64,000 bases of DNA. Origin: Granulosicoccus sp045106475 (lineage in GTDB: Bacteria > Pseudomonadota > Gammaproteobacteria > Granulosicoccales > Granulosicoccaceae). Both the position numbers and the translations under genes were made by a program. The first letter of the stretch is position 1; every line of letters begins with the position of its first letter. The DNA is taken from positions 1-64,000 of the forward strand of contig JBGCEO010000008.1 of assembly GCA_045106475.1 (NCBI GenBank), written 5' to 3'. This document shows, one piece after another, positions 1-9,100 of this stretch. The notes beneath the pieces were generated by a model. The model was not told where the DNA came from. It searched no databases and was given only the letters and a program-made list of their open reading frames with translations.

Positions 1-16
1 ATAGTGCCTCTGCCTA

Positions 17-45
17 TTGTGTGTGACGTTTTGTGGCTTTATACT
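17..45 (+). promoter_or_regulatory. Probable sigma70 promoter of the initiator tRNA gene
   Basis: A TTGTGT -35 box (17-22) and a TATACT -10 box (40-45) are separated by 17 bp. The predicted start near 52 lies about a dozen bases before the tRNA 5' end. The -10 matches consensus at five of six positions and the -35 only in its first half, so the assignment rests on spacing and position. Confidence 0.5.
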
Positions 46-63
46 TGTAGAGGTCAGCACAGG

Positions 64-140
<77 letters not shown>

Positions 141-172
141 ATCGACGTGCACGCTGTTCTGAATAGAACTCT

Positions 173-198
173 AAGCCCCTGGAATACGGGGCTTTTTT
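173..198 (+). terminator. Rho-independent terminator after tRNA-fMet
   Basis: A 7-bp stem AAGCCCC / GGGGCTT (173-179 with 188-194) has an 8-nt loop and a run of T that starts in the stem and continues to 197. It lies 32 nt after the tRNA and ends its transcript before the lipoprotein operon. Confidence 0.85.
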
Positions 199-335
199 GT
201 GGATGTTTTTTGTTGTTACACATCTATACAAATACCAAAAACCAGCTTTGTATAATCTGTGGCTACTCTGCGAACAACGCTCCTCGTTGCTTGCTATCAG
301 CATCTTAGCGACTCACTAGTTTCAAGGAAAAACGT

Positions 336-1013
336 ATGAATCGAACATTCAGAACCATAATCACTCTTAGCTGCGTTTTTGTATTGTCAGCCTGCGCTGC
401 TACAGAATCCAGCCGTGTTGTTGAAACCCGGACAGTCAAGAGTTACAACACCAGTTACAGCGGCCCCCGTTATGCTCTGGTGATTGGTAATTTTCAAAAT
501 CGTTCCTCTTACCAACGCGGATTGTTTTCTGAAGGCACAGACAGGTTGGGTAGTCAGGCGAAAACCATCCTGAAAACGCATTTGCAGCAAACAAATCGAT
601 TTGATGTGGTTGATCGTGACAATATGGCGCAAATAGCGGAGGAGGCCAAGATTTCTGGTAAGTCTCAATCGCTGGAGGGAGCGCAGGTAGCTGTTGGTGG
701 TGATGTTACGGAGTTTGGTCGTAAAACCACCGGTGATCAGCAATTGTTTGGGATTTTAGGTTCGGGTAAAAAACAAATTGCATATGCGGAGGTTGCACTC
801 AATTTAGTGGATGTGCGCACGTCTCGAGTTGTCTATGCCGCTAAGGGGGCTGGTGAGTACGCATTGTCCAACAGAGAAGTTGTCGGGTTTGGTGGCACGG
901 CGGGCTATGACGCAACCTTAAATGGCAAGGTTCTTAACCTGGCCATAACCGAAGCAGTGAACAATCTCGTTGCAGGCCTGGAGCAGGGTGCTTGGTCTCC
1001 AACGCAGGAGTAA
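336..1013 (+). CDS. CsgG/HfaB-family lipoprotein
   Basis: A 225-aa predicted outer-membrane lipoprotein with an N-terminal hydrophobic signal ending in an LSAC lipobox (Cys 20). The rest resembles the CsgG/HfaB family: a nucleotide-fold-like periplasmic domain with the VVDRDNMAQI and GDVTEFG stretches typical of CsgG relatives. CsgG itself forms the curli secretion pore, but no curli subunit or CsgE/F gene is present. The gene is followed at once by DUF4810 and DUF799 lipoprotein genes, an arrangement also known from Neisseria (the GNA1162 cassette), so an envelope-assembly or surface-lipoprotein complex is likelier than curli export. The family call is firm; the function is inferred. Confidence 0.85.
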   Translation: MNRTFRTIITLSCVFVLSACAATESSRVVETRTVKSYNTSYSGPRYALVIGNFQNRSSYQRGLFSEGTDRLGSQAKTILKTHLQQTNRFDVVDRDNMAQIAEEAKISGKSQSLEGAQVAVGGDVTEFGRKTTGDQQLFGILGSGKKQIAYAEVALNLVDVRTSRVVYAAKGAGEYALSNREVVGFGGTAGYDATLNGKVLNLAITEAVNNLVAGLEQGAWSPTQE

Positions 1014-1017
1014 GCGC

Positions 1018-1404
1018 ATGCTTACAACAAAGTCCGACAGGCAACGTTGCAAAATACTTGTTTCGAGCTTGCTCTGTCTATGGGTACTGTCGGCCTGCGC
1101 CACTGCCGAACCAACTCTGTATCGTTGGGGTGAATACGAAAATATTATCTATGCCGGGTATAAAGATGCAGGTGGTTCCGATCCGGTAAATGATGCCATA
1201 CGACTGTCTGAGGATATGGCACGAACCGAGGCTGAGGGTTTACAAGTACCTCCGGGTGTGCGCATACATTTGGGCTACCTCTACTTTGCCCAGGGCCGAA
1301 CAGATGAAGCACGGGCGCTTTTCGAAATGGAGCGTGAGATATTTCCTGCATCAGCAGTGTTTGTAGACGGATTGCTCAGCAGAATGGAGTCTCGTAATGA
1401 GTAA
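1018..1404 (+). CDS. DUF4810 lipoprotein
   Basis: A 128-aa predicted lipoprotein. The ATG at 1018, 4 nt after the stop of the CsgG-like gene, is chosen because it places a hydrophobic signal and an LSAC lipobox at the N terminus; an upstream in-frame start would overlap the previous gene. The mature part (LYRWGEYENIIYAGYKD, then a short helical repeat-like segment YLYFAQGRTDEARALFEME) looks like DUF4810 with a TPR-like hairpin. It overlaps the next gene by 8 nt and is clearly in the same operon. Proteins of this type accompany CsgG-like and DUF799 lipoproteins; their biochemical role is not established. Confidence 0.82.
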   Translation: MLTTKSDRQRCKILVSSLLCLWVLSACATAEPTLYRWGEYENIIYAGYKDAGGSDPVNDAIRLSEDMARTEAEGLQVPPGVRIHLGYLYFAQGRTDEARALFEMEREIFPASAVFVDGLLSRMESRNE

Positions 1405-2131
1405 AAGCCAAACTGTTCGTACGGCGATACTGGGGCTTGCTTCAGCAACGGTGTTAAGTGCCTGTAACGTCGTGCTGCCCATAGAAGATCCCTACCTGCT
1501 CTATCGCGAGCTTATGCCACGCTCCATACTTGTATTTCCGCCGGTCAATGAGTCAGTTGATATCAATGCGCCTTACTCCTGGGTAACGACAGCGTCCAAG
1601 CCCATAGCAGAGCAAGGCTACTATGTTTTTCCGGTCGCTGTTATCGATGAGTTCATGAAGGAGAACGGGTTGCCCAATCCTGAAGACATGCATTCTGCTC
1701 CCTTGAAAAAAATCAGTGAAATATTCGGTGCCGATGCCGTTATGTATGTCACTTTGGAAGACTTTGGACAAAAATTCGAACTACTCAGCTCTACCACGCG
1801 AGTCGATGCCCGAGCTGAGATGGTTGATGTGAAGACGGGTCAAGTCATTTGGAACGGTGCGCTCAATTACGAGGAAAGCAGTGACAGCGGTGGCCTGGGT
1901 TTGTTGGGCGCATTGGTTAATGCTGCAATCACTCAGATAGGCGATTCAATTAAGGACAGCTCTCATGACGCAGCTTTTGTTGCGAACAAGCAGTTGTTTG
2001 GCAATGAAGAATACGGATTGTTATTAGGTCCGTTGCACCCCGGTTATGCAGATGCCGTCGAAGCCGCCAGGATTGCAGCTGAAGAAGCTGCTGCGTTGCG
2101 GGCTGCAGTTGAAGCAGAGCCTGCTGAATAA
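1397..2131 (+). CDS. DUF799 (GNA1162-like) lipoprotein
   Basis: A 244-aa predicted lipoprotein with a signal peptide ending LSAC. The mature domain opens with YLLYRELMPRSILVFPPVNES, which fits the DUF799 family typified by Neisseria GNA1162. That protein has a fold related to TolB-N/CsgG-type periplasmic domains and has been proposed to belong to a membrane transport complex. The C terminus is an Ala/Glu-rich helix (from about residue 222). It starts inside the end of the DUF4810 gene and is the last gene of the cassette. Family assignment is by recognised sequence and gene order; function is unknown. Confidence 0.83.
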   Translation: MSKSQTVRTAILGLASATVLSACNVVLPIEDPYLLYRELMPRSILVFPPVNESVDINAPYSWVTTASKPIAEQGYYVFPVAVIDEFMKENGLPNPEDMHSAPLKKISEIFGADAVMYVTLEDFGQKFELLSSTTRVDARAEMVDVKTGQVIWNGALNYEESSDSGGLGLLGALVNAAITQIGDSIKDSSHDAAFVANKQLFGNEEYGLLLGPLHPGYADAVEAARIAAEEAAALRAAVEAEPAE

Positions 2132-2226
2132 GCAGAGTAATCAGGCCGGCTCCCAGCGCAATAATTACTCTCTAGCTGATCTCGTTTCTATTGATCGGCA
2201 AAGGCTAAAACGCTAATCCTGTCACG

Positions 2227-2242
2227 CCCCCTGAGAAGGGGG
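2227..2242 (+). other. GC-rich hairpin upstream of sat-cysC
   Basis: CCCCCT and AGGGGG close on a GAGA loop of GNRA type. No T-run follows, so it is not a standard terminator. It lies 70 nt before the next start codon and could stabilise the 5' leader or end the preceding operon weakly. Confidence 0.35.
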
Positions 2243-2309
2243 ACTCCCATTTAAATCTGTATTGTTCATAATAGGGGCCAACTAAAAACCAGCACGAGGA
2301 TTAAACGCA

Positions 2310-4022
2310 ATGGGTGCTTACAAGGAAGCTCACGGCGGAAGCCTGGTAGATCTGTACTTGACTGAAAACGAGGCAGAGGCCGAGCAAGTACGAGCCGGCG
2401 ATTATCCGTGCTGGGATCTAACAGAGCGGCAACTGTGTGATGTGGATCTGCTGACCAATGGTGCCTACTCCCCGTTAACCGGCTTTCACACAGAGTCTGA
2501 GTATCAGGCTGTTTGTGACGATATGCGTTTGCCCGATGGTAGCTTGTGGCCAATACCCATTGTGCTGGATGTTAGTGAGAGCTTTGCGGAACAAGTGAGT
2601 GTGGATCAGCGTATAGCGCTGCGTGATCCAGAGGGTGTGCTATTGGCCACCATGGAGGTGTCGAGTATCTATCGTCCCGATAAAATTCATGAATCTTTAT
2701 CGGTATATGGTACCCAGGACGATACTCATTCTGGAGTTCATCATGTTTTGCATTCAACGGGTCCGGTCTATCTCGGCGGACGTGTCTATGGAGTTGAGCC
2801 ACAGACACACTATGATTTTAAATTGCTAAGAGATACGCCAGCAGAGCTTAGAGGGCGTTTCAGAAAATTAGGCTGGCGCCGAGTGGTTGCGTTTCAGACA
2901 CGAAATCCACTTCACCGGGCGCATCAGGAGCTAACTTTTCGTGCTGCTAAAGAAGTTCAAGCGAACCTGCTAATTCAGCCGGTCGTTGGTATGACAAAGC
3001 CTGGCGACATCAACCATTTTACTCGTGTGCGTTGTTATGAGCATGTGCTGGATGAATACCCTGAACAAACCACTACCTTGAGTCTATTGAACCTGGCAAT
3101 GAGAATGGCCGGGCCGCGTGAAGCACTGTGGCACGCCATTATCCGAAAGAATTACGGGTGCACACACTTTATCGTGGGGCGTGATCATGCCGGCCCGGGT
3201 GATGATAAGAATGGACAACCTTTTTATGGGCCCTATGACGCGCAGGAGTTATACAAGAAGCACGAGGCTGAGTTGGATATCACAATGGTACCTTTCAAGA
3301 TGATGGTGTACGTTGAGAATAAAGCTCAGTATGTACCCGCTGATGAAACGGAAGCTTCTGATACAGTGCTTAACATCTCAGGTACTGAATTCCGTCGCCG
3401 ATTAAAAGAGGGTTTAGACATACCGGAGTGGTTTTCCTATGCTCGTGTTGTTGAAGAACTGAGGCGAGCCTACCCTGCGAAAGACAAGCAAGGATTTACG
3501 ATATTCTTCACAGGTTTATCAGGTTCCGGCAAGTCGACCATAGCGAATGCGTTGATGGTCAAATTACTCGAAGATGGACGACGCCCGGTAACGCTGCTTG
3601 ATGGAGATGTCGTCAGAAAACACCTCTCAAGTGAACTAACTTTTTCAAAGGAACATCGTGATCTGAATATTCAGCGTATTGGATATGTCGCATCGGAAAT
3701 AACAAAGAATGGTGGTATAGCAATCTGTGCACCTATCGCCCCCTATGCCAAGACGCGAGCAGGCGTGCGTTCCTTGATTGAATCATTGGGCGGCTTCATC
3801 GAAATCCATGTGGCAACCACGCTTGAGGAATGTGAGCGTCGCGATAGAAAAGGCCTTTATAAACTGGCCAGAGAAGGCAAGATAAAAGAGTTCACCGGTA
3901 TCAGTGATCCTTATGAAATCCCTGAAACCCCGGAACTTACCATCCACACTGAAGAACTGTCACCGGATCTTGCCGCTCATCAAGTCATGTTAAAACTGGA
4001 GAGCATGGGATTGATCTCTTGA
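2310..4022 (+). CDS. sat: Bifunctional sulfate adenylyltransferase / adenylylsulfate kinase
   Basis: A 570-aa fusion that makes APS from sulfate and ATP and then phosphorylates it to PAPS. Residues about 1-165 form the PUA-like N domain and 165-385 the ATP-sulfurylase catalytic domain, with the nucleotide-binding RNPLHRAH at 198-205 and GRDH at 290-293. The C-terminal APS kinase begins about residue 395 and has an intact P-loop GLSGSGKST (402-410), then LDGDVVRKHL and ICAPIAPY. This is the monomeric Sat type, unrelated to heterodimeric CysDN. A GAGGA ribosome site precedes the ATG. The neighbouring beta-hydroxyacid dehydrogenase gene suggests something beyond plain cysteine synthesis. No sulfite-forming genes are in the window. 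Confidence 0.93.
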   Translation: MGAYKEAHGGSLVDLYLTENEAEAEQVRAGDYPCWDLTERQLCDVDLLTNGAYSPLTGFHTESEYQAVCDDMRLPDGSLWPIPIVLDVSESFAEQVSVDQRIALRDPEGVLLATMEVSSIYRPDKIHESLSVYGTQDDTHSGVHHVLHSTGPVYLGGRVYGVEPQTHYDFKLLRDTPAELRGRFRKLGWRRVVAFQTRNPLHRAHQELTFRAAKEVQANLLIQPVVGMTKPGDINHFTRVRCYEHVLDEYPEQTTTLSLLNLAMRMAGPREALWHAIIRKNYGCTHFIVGRDHAGPGDDKNGQPFYGPYDAQELYKKHEAELDITMVPFKMMVYVENKAQYVPADETEASDTVLNISGTEFRRRLKEGLDIPEWFSYARVVEELRRAYPAKDKQGFTIFFTGLSGSGKSTIANALMVKLLEDGRRPVTLLDGDVVRKHLSSELTFSKEHRDLNIQRIGYVASEITKNGGIAICAPIAPYAKTRAGVRSLIESLGGFIEIHVATTLEECERRDRKGLYKLAREGKIKEFTGISDPYEIPETPELTIHTEELSPDLAAHQVMLKLESMGLIS

Positions 4023-4079
4023 AGCGGCTGTTGTGGTGCTAACATCGACCCTCTGAATAGAATATACGGTGTTGGAATC

Positions 4080-5048
4080 ATGCATGTCGGCTTTATAGGT
4101 TTGGGCAATGTCGGCGGTAAACTAGCTGGCAGCCTGGTGCGCAATGGTTTTAAGTTGACTGTTCATGATTTAAATAAGGACGCGGCTGCAGAACTTGTCA
4201 ACGCCGGTGCTGCTTTTTCAGACAACGCCGCAGACATGGCGCGTGATTGTGATGTGTTGATCACCTGTTTGCCTTCGCCTGAGGCAAGTGCGCAGGTAAT
4301 GGAGGGTAAGGGCGGTGTTTTGCAGGGCATGACACCCGATACCATCTGGGCTGAAATGAGCACCACTGATGAAGCTGAAGTGAAGCGTCTGGGTGCATTG
4401 GTATCTGACAAGCAAGGGCATGCGGTTGATTGCCCGGTGTCAGGTGGTTGTCACAGGGCGGCTACCGGCAACATAGCCATTTTTGCTGGTTGCGATAGAT
4501 CTGTATTCGAACGCATCATGCCATTGCTCAGCGCAATGGGTAGACGGATCCTTCATACAGGCGACTTGGGTTCCGCCTCAGTGCTCAAGGTGGTGACCAA
4601 CTATCTGGCAACCGCTAATCTTCTTAGTGTTTGCGAAGCCTTGGTAACTTGCAAAGCGTCGGGTATGAACATGAGCACAGCTTACGAGGCTATCAGAGTC
4701 TCGTCTGGAAACTCCTTTGTCCATGAGACAGAGAGTCAGGTTATCTTGAACGGATCTCGTGATATCAATTTCACGATGGATCTGGTGCTCAAGGATATTG
4801 GATTGTTCCAATCGGTTGCTGATCGTGCTGGTGTGCCTCTTGAGATCAACCCTTTGATGATAAAGATCATGAACGACGGTGCTCAACGTTTCGGAATGAG
4901 GGAATGGTCTCCCAACATCATCAAACGCCTCGAGGAGGCTACTGGCTTAGAGGTTCTGGCTGATGGATTTCCCGCGCAAATGAGTGACGACGAGCCAGAA
5001 GCGCAAGGTTATGAGATAGTGCCGCGAGACCGGCTACAAGCAGAGTAG
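4080..5048 (+). CDS. NAD(P)-dependent beta-hydroxyacid dehydrogenase (3-hydroxyisobutyrate dehydrogenase family)
   Basis: A 322-aa oxidoreductase with the N-terminal Rossmann motif GFIGLGNVGGKLAGSL, the substrate-binding signature DCPVSGGCHRAATG (family DxPVSGG) and the catalytic Lys in LKVVTNYLA. The family oxidises or reduces 3-hydroxyisobutyrate, tartronate semialdehyde, threonate or sulfolactaldehyde, and sequence alone does not separate these. The C-terminal tail beyond about residue 290 is longer than in most members. It follows the sat-cysC gene on the same strand by 57 nt and is probably cotranscribed, so a sulfur-containing hydroxyacid is conceivable but unproven. Confidence 0.85.
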   Translation: MHVGFIGLGNVGGKLAGSLVRNGFKLTVHDLNKDAAAELVNAGAAFSDNAADMARDCDVLITCLPSPEASAQVMEGKGGVLQGMTPDTIWAEMSTTDEAEVKRLGALVSDKQGHAVDCPVSGGCHRAATGNIAIFAGCDRSVFERIMPLLSAMGRRILHTGDLGSASVLKVVTNYLATANLLSVCEALVTCKASGMNMSTAYEAIRVSSGNSFVHETESQVILNGSRDINFTMDLVLKDIGLFQSVADRAGVPLEINPLMIKIMNDGAQRFGMREWSPNIIKRLEEATGLEVLADGFPAQMSDDEPEAQGYEIVPRDRLQAE

Positions 5049-5068
5049 GCCTTGTTAAGAGCAGGCTG

Positions 5069-5101
5069 TGTGCGGGGCGGTTACCGTGCCTGCCCCGCAC
5101 A
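5069..5101. terminator. Hairpin between convergent genes
   Basis: A perfect 10-bp stem, TGTGCGGGGC (5069-5078) with GCCCCGCACA (5092-5101), and a 13-nt loop. It sits between the stop of the dehydrogenase and the stop of the convergent ABM gene. There is no long T-run on either side, so it may be an inefficient or RNA-stabilising terminator. Confidence 0.6.
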
Positions 5102-5112
5102 ATCGGTGTCGC

Positions 5113-5475
5113 TTAGCGGCGGAATCCAGTCTCCATGACGAAGTAAGTTGGATTGAGACCTCCCAGAGGCTCTTTGAGTTTTTCCAACTCACTTGCTGGA
5201 CCGTGAACCTCCAGCAAATCCAGGCTGGCTATGCCCAGTGCTTTCTTTAGTAGCTCGTCCACGTTTTCAAGATGGGCAAGTATGCCGGCAGCACCTTGAT
5301 AACCCTCTCGGCAATGCGCGCGTTGACCGCTGAAGCTGAAACCGTAAAAGCAAACGTCAGATTCTGACTTTGTGCGCTCAACCATTTGTTCGCCCAGCGC
5401 TTTGAATTCGTCTAGCTTGCCATCCTGAACGGTAAAGTAAGGGACAAGAGTGCAAACGGTATCTTCCAATGCCAT
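5113..5475 (-). CDS. ABM-like dimeric alpha/beta-barrel protein
   Basis: A 120-aa protein without signal peptide. It reads as a ferredoxin-like ABM / dimeric alpha-beta barrel domain: a beta strand with VPYFTVQDGKLDEF, a helix, then CFYGFSFSGQRAHCREGY and AAGILAHLENVDELL. Such domains occur in small monooxygenases, quinol oxidases and ligand sensors. There are two cysteines, C42 and C54. It lies 39 nt downstream of the Lrp-type regulator on the same strand and is probably cotranscribed with it. A specific substrate cannot be named. Confidence 0.7.
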   Translation of the reverse strand: MALEDTVCTLVPYFTVQDGKLDEFKALGEQMVERTKSESDVCFYGFSFSGQRAHCREGYQGAAGILAHLENVDELLKKALGIASLDLLEVHGPASELEKLKEPLGGLNPTYFVMETGFRR

Positions 5476-5514
5476 GGTAGTGATCCTCTAGTTATTATGG
5501 TCCTCCTTTATAAG

Positions 5515-5970
5515 TCAAATAGGCAGAACAGTGGTGTTCTTGATCTCACTCATTGCAAACGATGAATTTACCTGACCAACATAGGGCAGGTTTAGCAGGT
5601 CGTTTTTCATCAAATTCTCGTAGGTCTTTATTGATTTGGTCACGACTCTGAGCATATAGTCCTGCTCACCCGACATGGTGTAGCACTGCAGTACATTCGG
5701 GTGGGCTCGCGCACTGTTCTCGAACGCCTCCATGCTCGACTTATCGTGTTGTTTTAAGCGAATAAAGCAGAAAACCGTTATGTGCAAACCGAGCGCATCC
5801 GCATCGAGAACTACGTTGCGTTCCAGAATCAAGCCGTCGGCTTCCAGTTTTTTGAGTCGCCGCCAGCAGGGTGTATGGCTCAGGCCGATTTTTTCTGCAA
5901 GCTCTGCAACACTTAAAGCGGGCTCTGCCTGTAGGGTACGTAGTAGCTTTAAATCCATTGAATCTGGCAT
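5515..5970 (-). CDS. Lrp/AsnC-family transcriptional regulator
   Basis: A 151-aa regulator with an N-terminal winged helix-turn-helix (DLKLLRTLQAEPALSVAELAEKIGLS, then CWRRLKKLEADGLI) and a C-terminal RAM ligand-binding domain with the GEQDYMLRV segment. Lrp/AsnC proteins sense amino acids and often control the adjacent divergent gene. Here the divergent neighbour is the indolepyruvate-oxidoreductase-type gene, with a 141-bp shared promoter region, so it probably activates or represses that gene in response to an amino acid. The ABM gene follows it. Confidence 0.92.
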   Translation of the reverse strand: MPDSMDLKLLRTLQAEPALSVAELAEKIGLSHTPCWRRLKKLEADGLILERNVVLDADALGLHITVFCFIRLKQHDKSSMEAFENSARAHPNVLQCYTMSGEQDYMLRVVTKSIKTYENLMKNDLLNLPYVGQVNSSFAMSEIKNTTVLPI

Positions 5971-6111
5971 GCTAATAGGATGGTTTTGTCTGTACGGATG
6001 ATTTTGTAGGATAAATAACTCAAAAACGCGGAAATAGGCAAGTAAAAACGAAAACCTGTTTCGTCAATTAAGTTCAAACTGTGGTGTATCGGTGGTCTCG
6101 AGGTAAATGCG

Positions 6112-9100
6112 ATGGGCAGTTCACACAAGCTTGAAGACAAATACACAGCCCAATCGGGTAGCGTCTTTATGTCGGGTACTCAGGCTCTGGTGCGTTTGCC
6201 GATGGCACAGATGCGCAGAGATCGAGCGCTGGGCCTCAATACGGCGGCGTTTGTAACCGGCTATCGAGGTTCGCCACTTGGCTCTTATGATCAGCAAATG
6301 CAATTGGCAGCTGACCACTTAAACGCAGCAGACGTCCGCTTCGAGCCGGGGGTTAACGAAGATCTGGCCGCAACCGCCATTTGGGGGACGCAGCAGGTGC
6401 CTCTTTCTGATCAAGCCAATCGAGAGGGTGTAGTGGGCTACTGGTATGGGAAAGGACCAGGAGTTGATCGCTGTGGAGATGTATTCAAGCACGGCAACGC
6501 TGCGGGCTCATCTGCACATGGCGGTGTACTGTGTCTGGCAGGGGATGATCACGCTGCCAAATCGTCCACGCTGCCTCATCAATCCGATCATGGCTTTATG
6601 GCAGCTGTAATGCCTGTGCTCTATCCCTCGTCAATACATGAATTTATTGATGTTGGTTTATTCGGCATTGCCATGTCCAGATATTCAGGTTGCTGGGTTG
6701 GATACAAGGTTATTTCGGATACGGTCGAGACGAGTGCTGTCGTTGAATTGGGCGATGAATTGAAGCAGTTTGTCATACCACAGGATTACGAATTGCCTGA
6801 GGGTGGTTTGAATCTTAGATGGCCTGACCCACCGTTGGTACAAGATGATCGTTTGCAAGAGCAAAAAGCCTATGCTGCACTCGCTTTTGCGAGAGCTAAC
6901 AATATCAACCAGGTGACCATTGGTGCGAGGCAGGCACGTTTCGGCATTATCGCGACCGGTAAAGCCTTCGAGGATGTGCGTCAGGCGCTCAATGAGCTGG
7001 GAATTGATGAAGCTGCTGCCGATTTAATAGGGTTGCGTTTGTATAAGGTTCGTATGCCCTGGCCACTTGAGCCAGAAGGTATACGTTCTTTTTCAGAGGG
7101 TCTTGAAGAGGTGCTGATCATAGAGGAGCGCCGGGAAATAATCGAACACCAGATAAAACAGCAGTTGTTTAATTGGCGCAGTGATGTAAGGCCGCGCATA
7201 GTAGGTAAGTTTGATGAAAACGATGTACCGTTTTTACCCTTGTCTGCAGCCTTATCAACCTCAAGAGTTGCCAGAGCTATAGCCAGCCGGGTTCTCAAAC
7301 TCTCTTTCGATGAATCACTCAAGCATCGAATTGAAGAGCGCCTGGCTTACCTTCAAAAGCGTGCTGATGAGCGTGCTGCTCACAATGCTCCGATAGAAAG
7401 ACAGCCCTGGTTTTGTTCCGGTTGCCCGCACAACACATCAACCAAAGTGCCTGAAGGTTCAAAGGCGATGGCGGGTATAGGTTGTCACTATATGGTTCAA
7501 TGGATGGATCGCAGCACCGACACTTTTACGCAAATGGGCGGCGAAGGAGTTCCCTGGACCAGTATCAGCCACTATTGCGATGAATCGCATCGTTTCGTAA
7601 ACCTGGGAGATGGTACTTATTTTCATTCCGGGTATTTAGCCGTTCGCGCCTCGGTGGCTTCCGGCGTCAATATTACTTACAAGTTACTGTTTAACGATGC
7701 TGTGGCTATGACAGGAGGTCAAGCGGTTGATGGCAATTTATCGCCTGCGCGCATCGCTCATCAATTGCATGCTGAAGGCGTATCTCCGATCTACCTGGTT
7801 AGCGATGAGCCCGAAGCTTATGCTTCCAATCAATTGCCTGCAGGCACCATCGTTAAACACCGTGACCATTTAGACCAGGTCATGCGCAGTTTGCGTGAAC
7901 TTAAAGGTTGTAATGCAATTGTTTATGCCCAGACCTGTGCTGCAGAAAAGCGACGCCGCCGCAAGCGAGGTTTGATGGTTGATCCGGCGCGGCGAGCTTT
8001 CATCAATAGCGCCGTGTGTGAAGGCTGTGGCGATTGCTCGGAACAATCCAATTGTGTGTCCATCGAACCGCTTGAGACACCTATGGGGCGTAAGCGGCAA
8101 ATCAATCAATCATCATGCAACAAGGATTTCTCATGTCTTAAGGGCTTCTGTCCATCTTTTGTTTCTATCGAAGGCGGCGAGCTAAGAAAACCCGAAAAAC
8201 CGGTGAACGATATCTTGTCCGAGCAGCTCATTGAACCTGTGTTGCCACAGTTAGGAGATGAAGCCTGGAATATTGCTGTTACTGGTGTGGGTGGTACCGG
8301 TGTCTTGACCATAGGTTCTTTACTCGGCATGGCTGCCCATATAGATGGACAAGCATCCATCGTACTGGATATGGCAGGGCTAGCCCAGAAAGGCGGTGCT
8401 GTGCTCAGTCATGTCAGGCTCGCCAAGTCTGCGTCGATGGTTACCAGTCCCCACATTGTATCTGGCAGTGCTGATGTGCTCTTGGCAGCTGACGCAGTGG
8501 TAGCAGCATCGAGAGAGAGCACTTCATTGTGCGACGCGCAGCGAACTCAAGCCATCGTGAACACATCAACAGCGCCGGTAGCCAGTTTTGTAAAACACCG
8601 GGATATCGATTTTAAATACAATGCAACAGAAGCAACCATCGCAACAGTTGCTAATGGGAGTGATCACTTTCATGCATTTGGATCGCTAGCAGAACAACAG
8701 GTAGGTGATCGAATCGCGACCAATGTGATGATGCTCGGGTACGCCTGGCAGGCAGGATTGCTGCCATTGAGTTTTGCAGCGATCGATGGTGCTATTGAGC
8801 TTAATGGTGTCGCGGTAAAAGCCAATCGTCTTGCATTTCACTGGGGCCGAAAGCTTGCACTTGAACCAGACAATGCCAAACAATGGGTTACGAACACAGA
8901 AAAACCTGGCAGTGAACAAGCCTCGTTGGATTCGCTGGACGCTATCCTGTCACACCGGACCAGCTTCCTAACCAGCTATCAGAATAGCCGGTTGGCTGAG
9001 CGCTTTCGCAAGCGGGTAGTGAATCTGGCCGAACGATGCGATAGCCTCGGTTTGGATGAAAGTCTGGCGATGCTGGCTGCTGAGCAATACTCAAAACTGC

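Noticed and set aside
336..1013. CsgG-like gene as evidence of curli production
   Set aside because: No csgA, B, E or F is near, and the DUF4810/DUF799 partners point to a different cassette.
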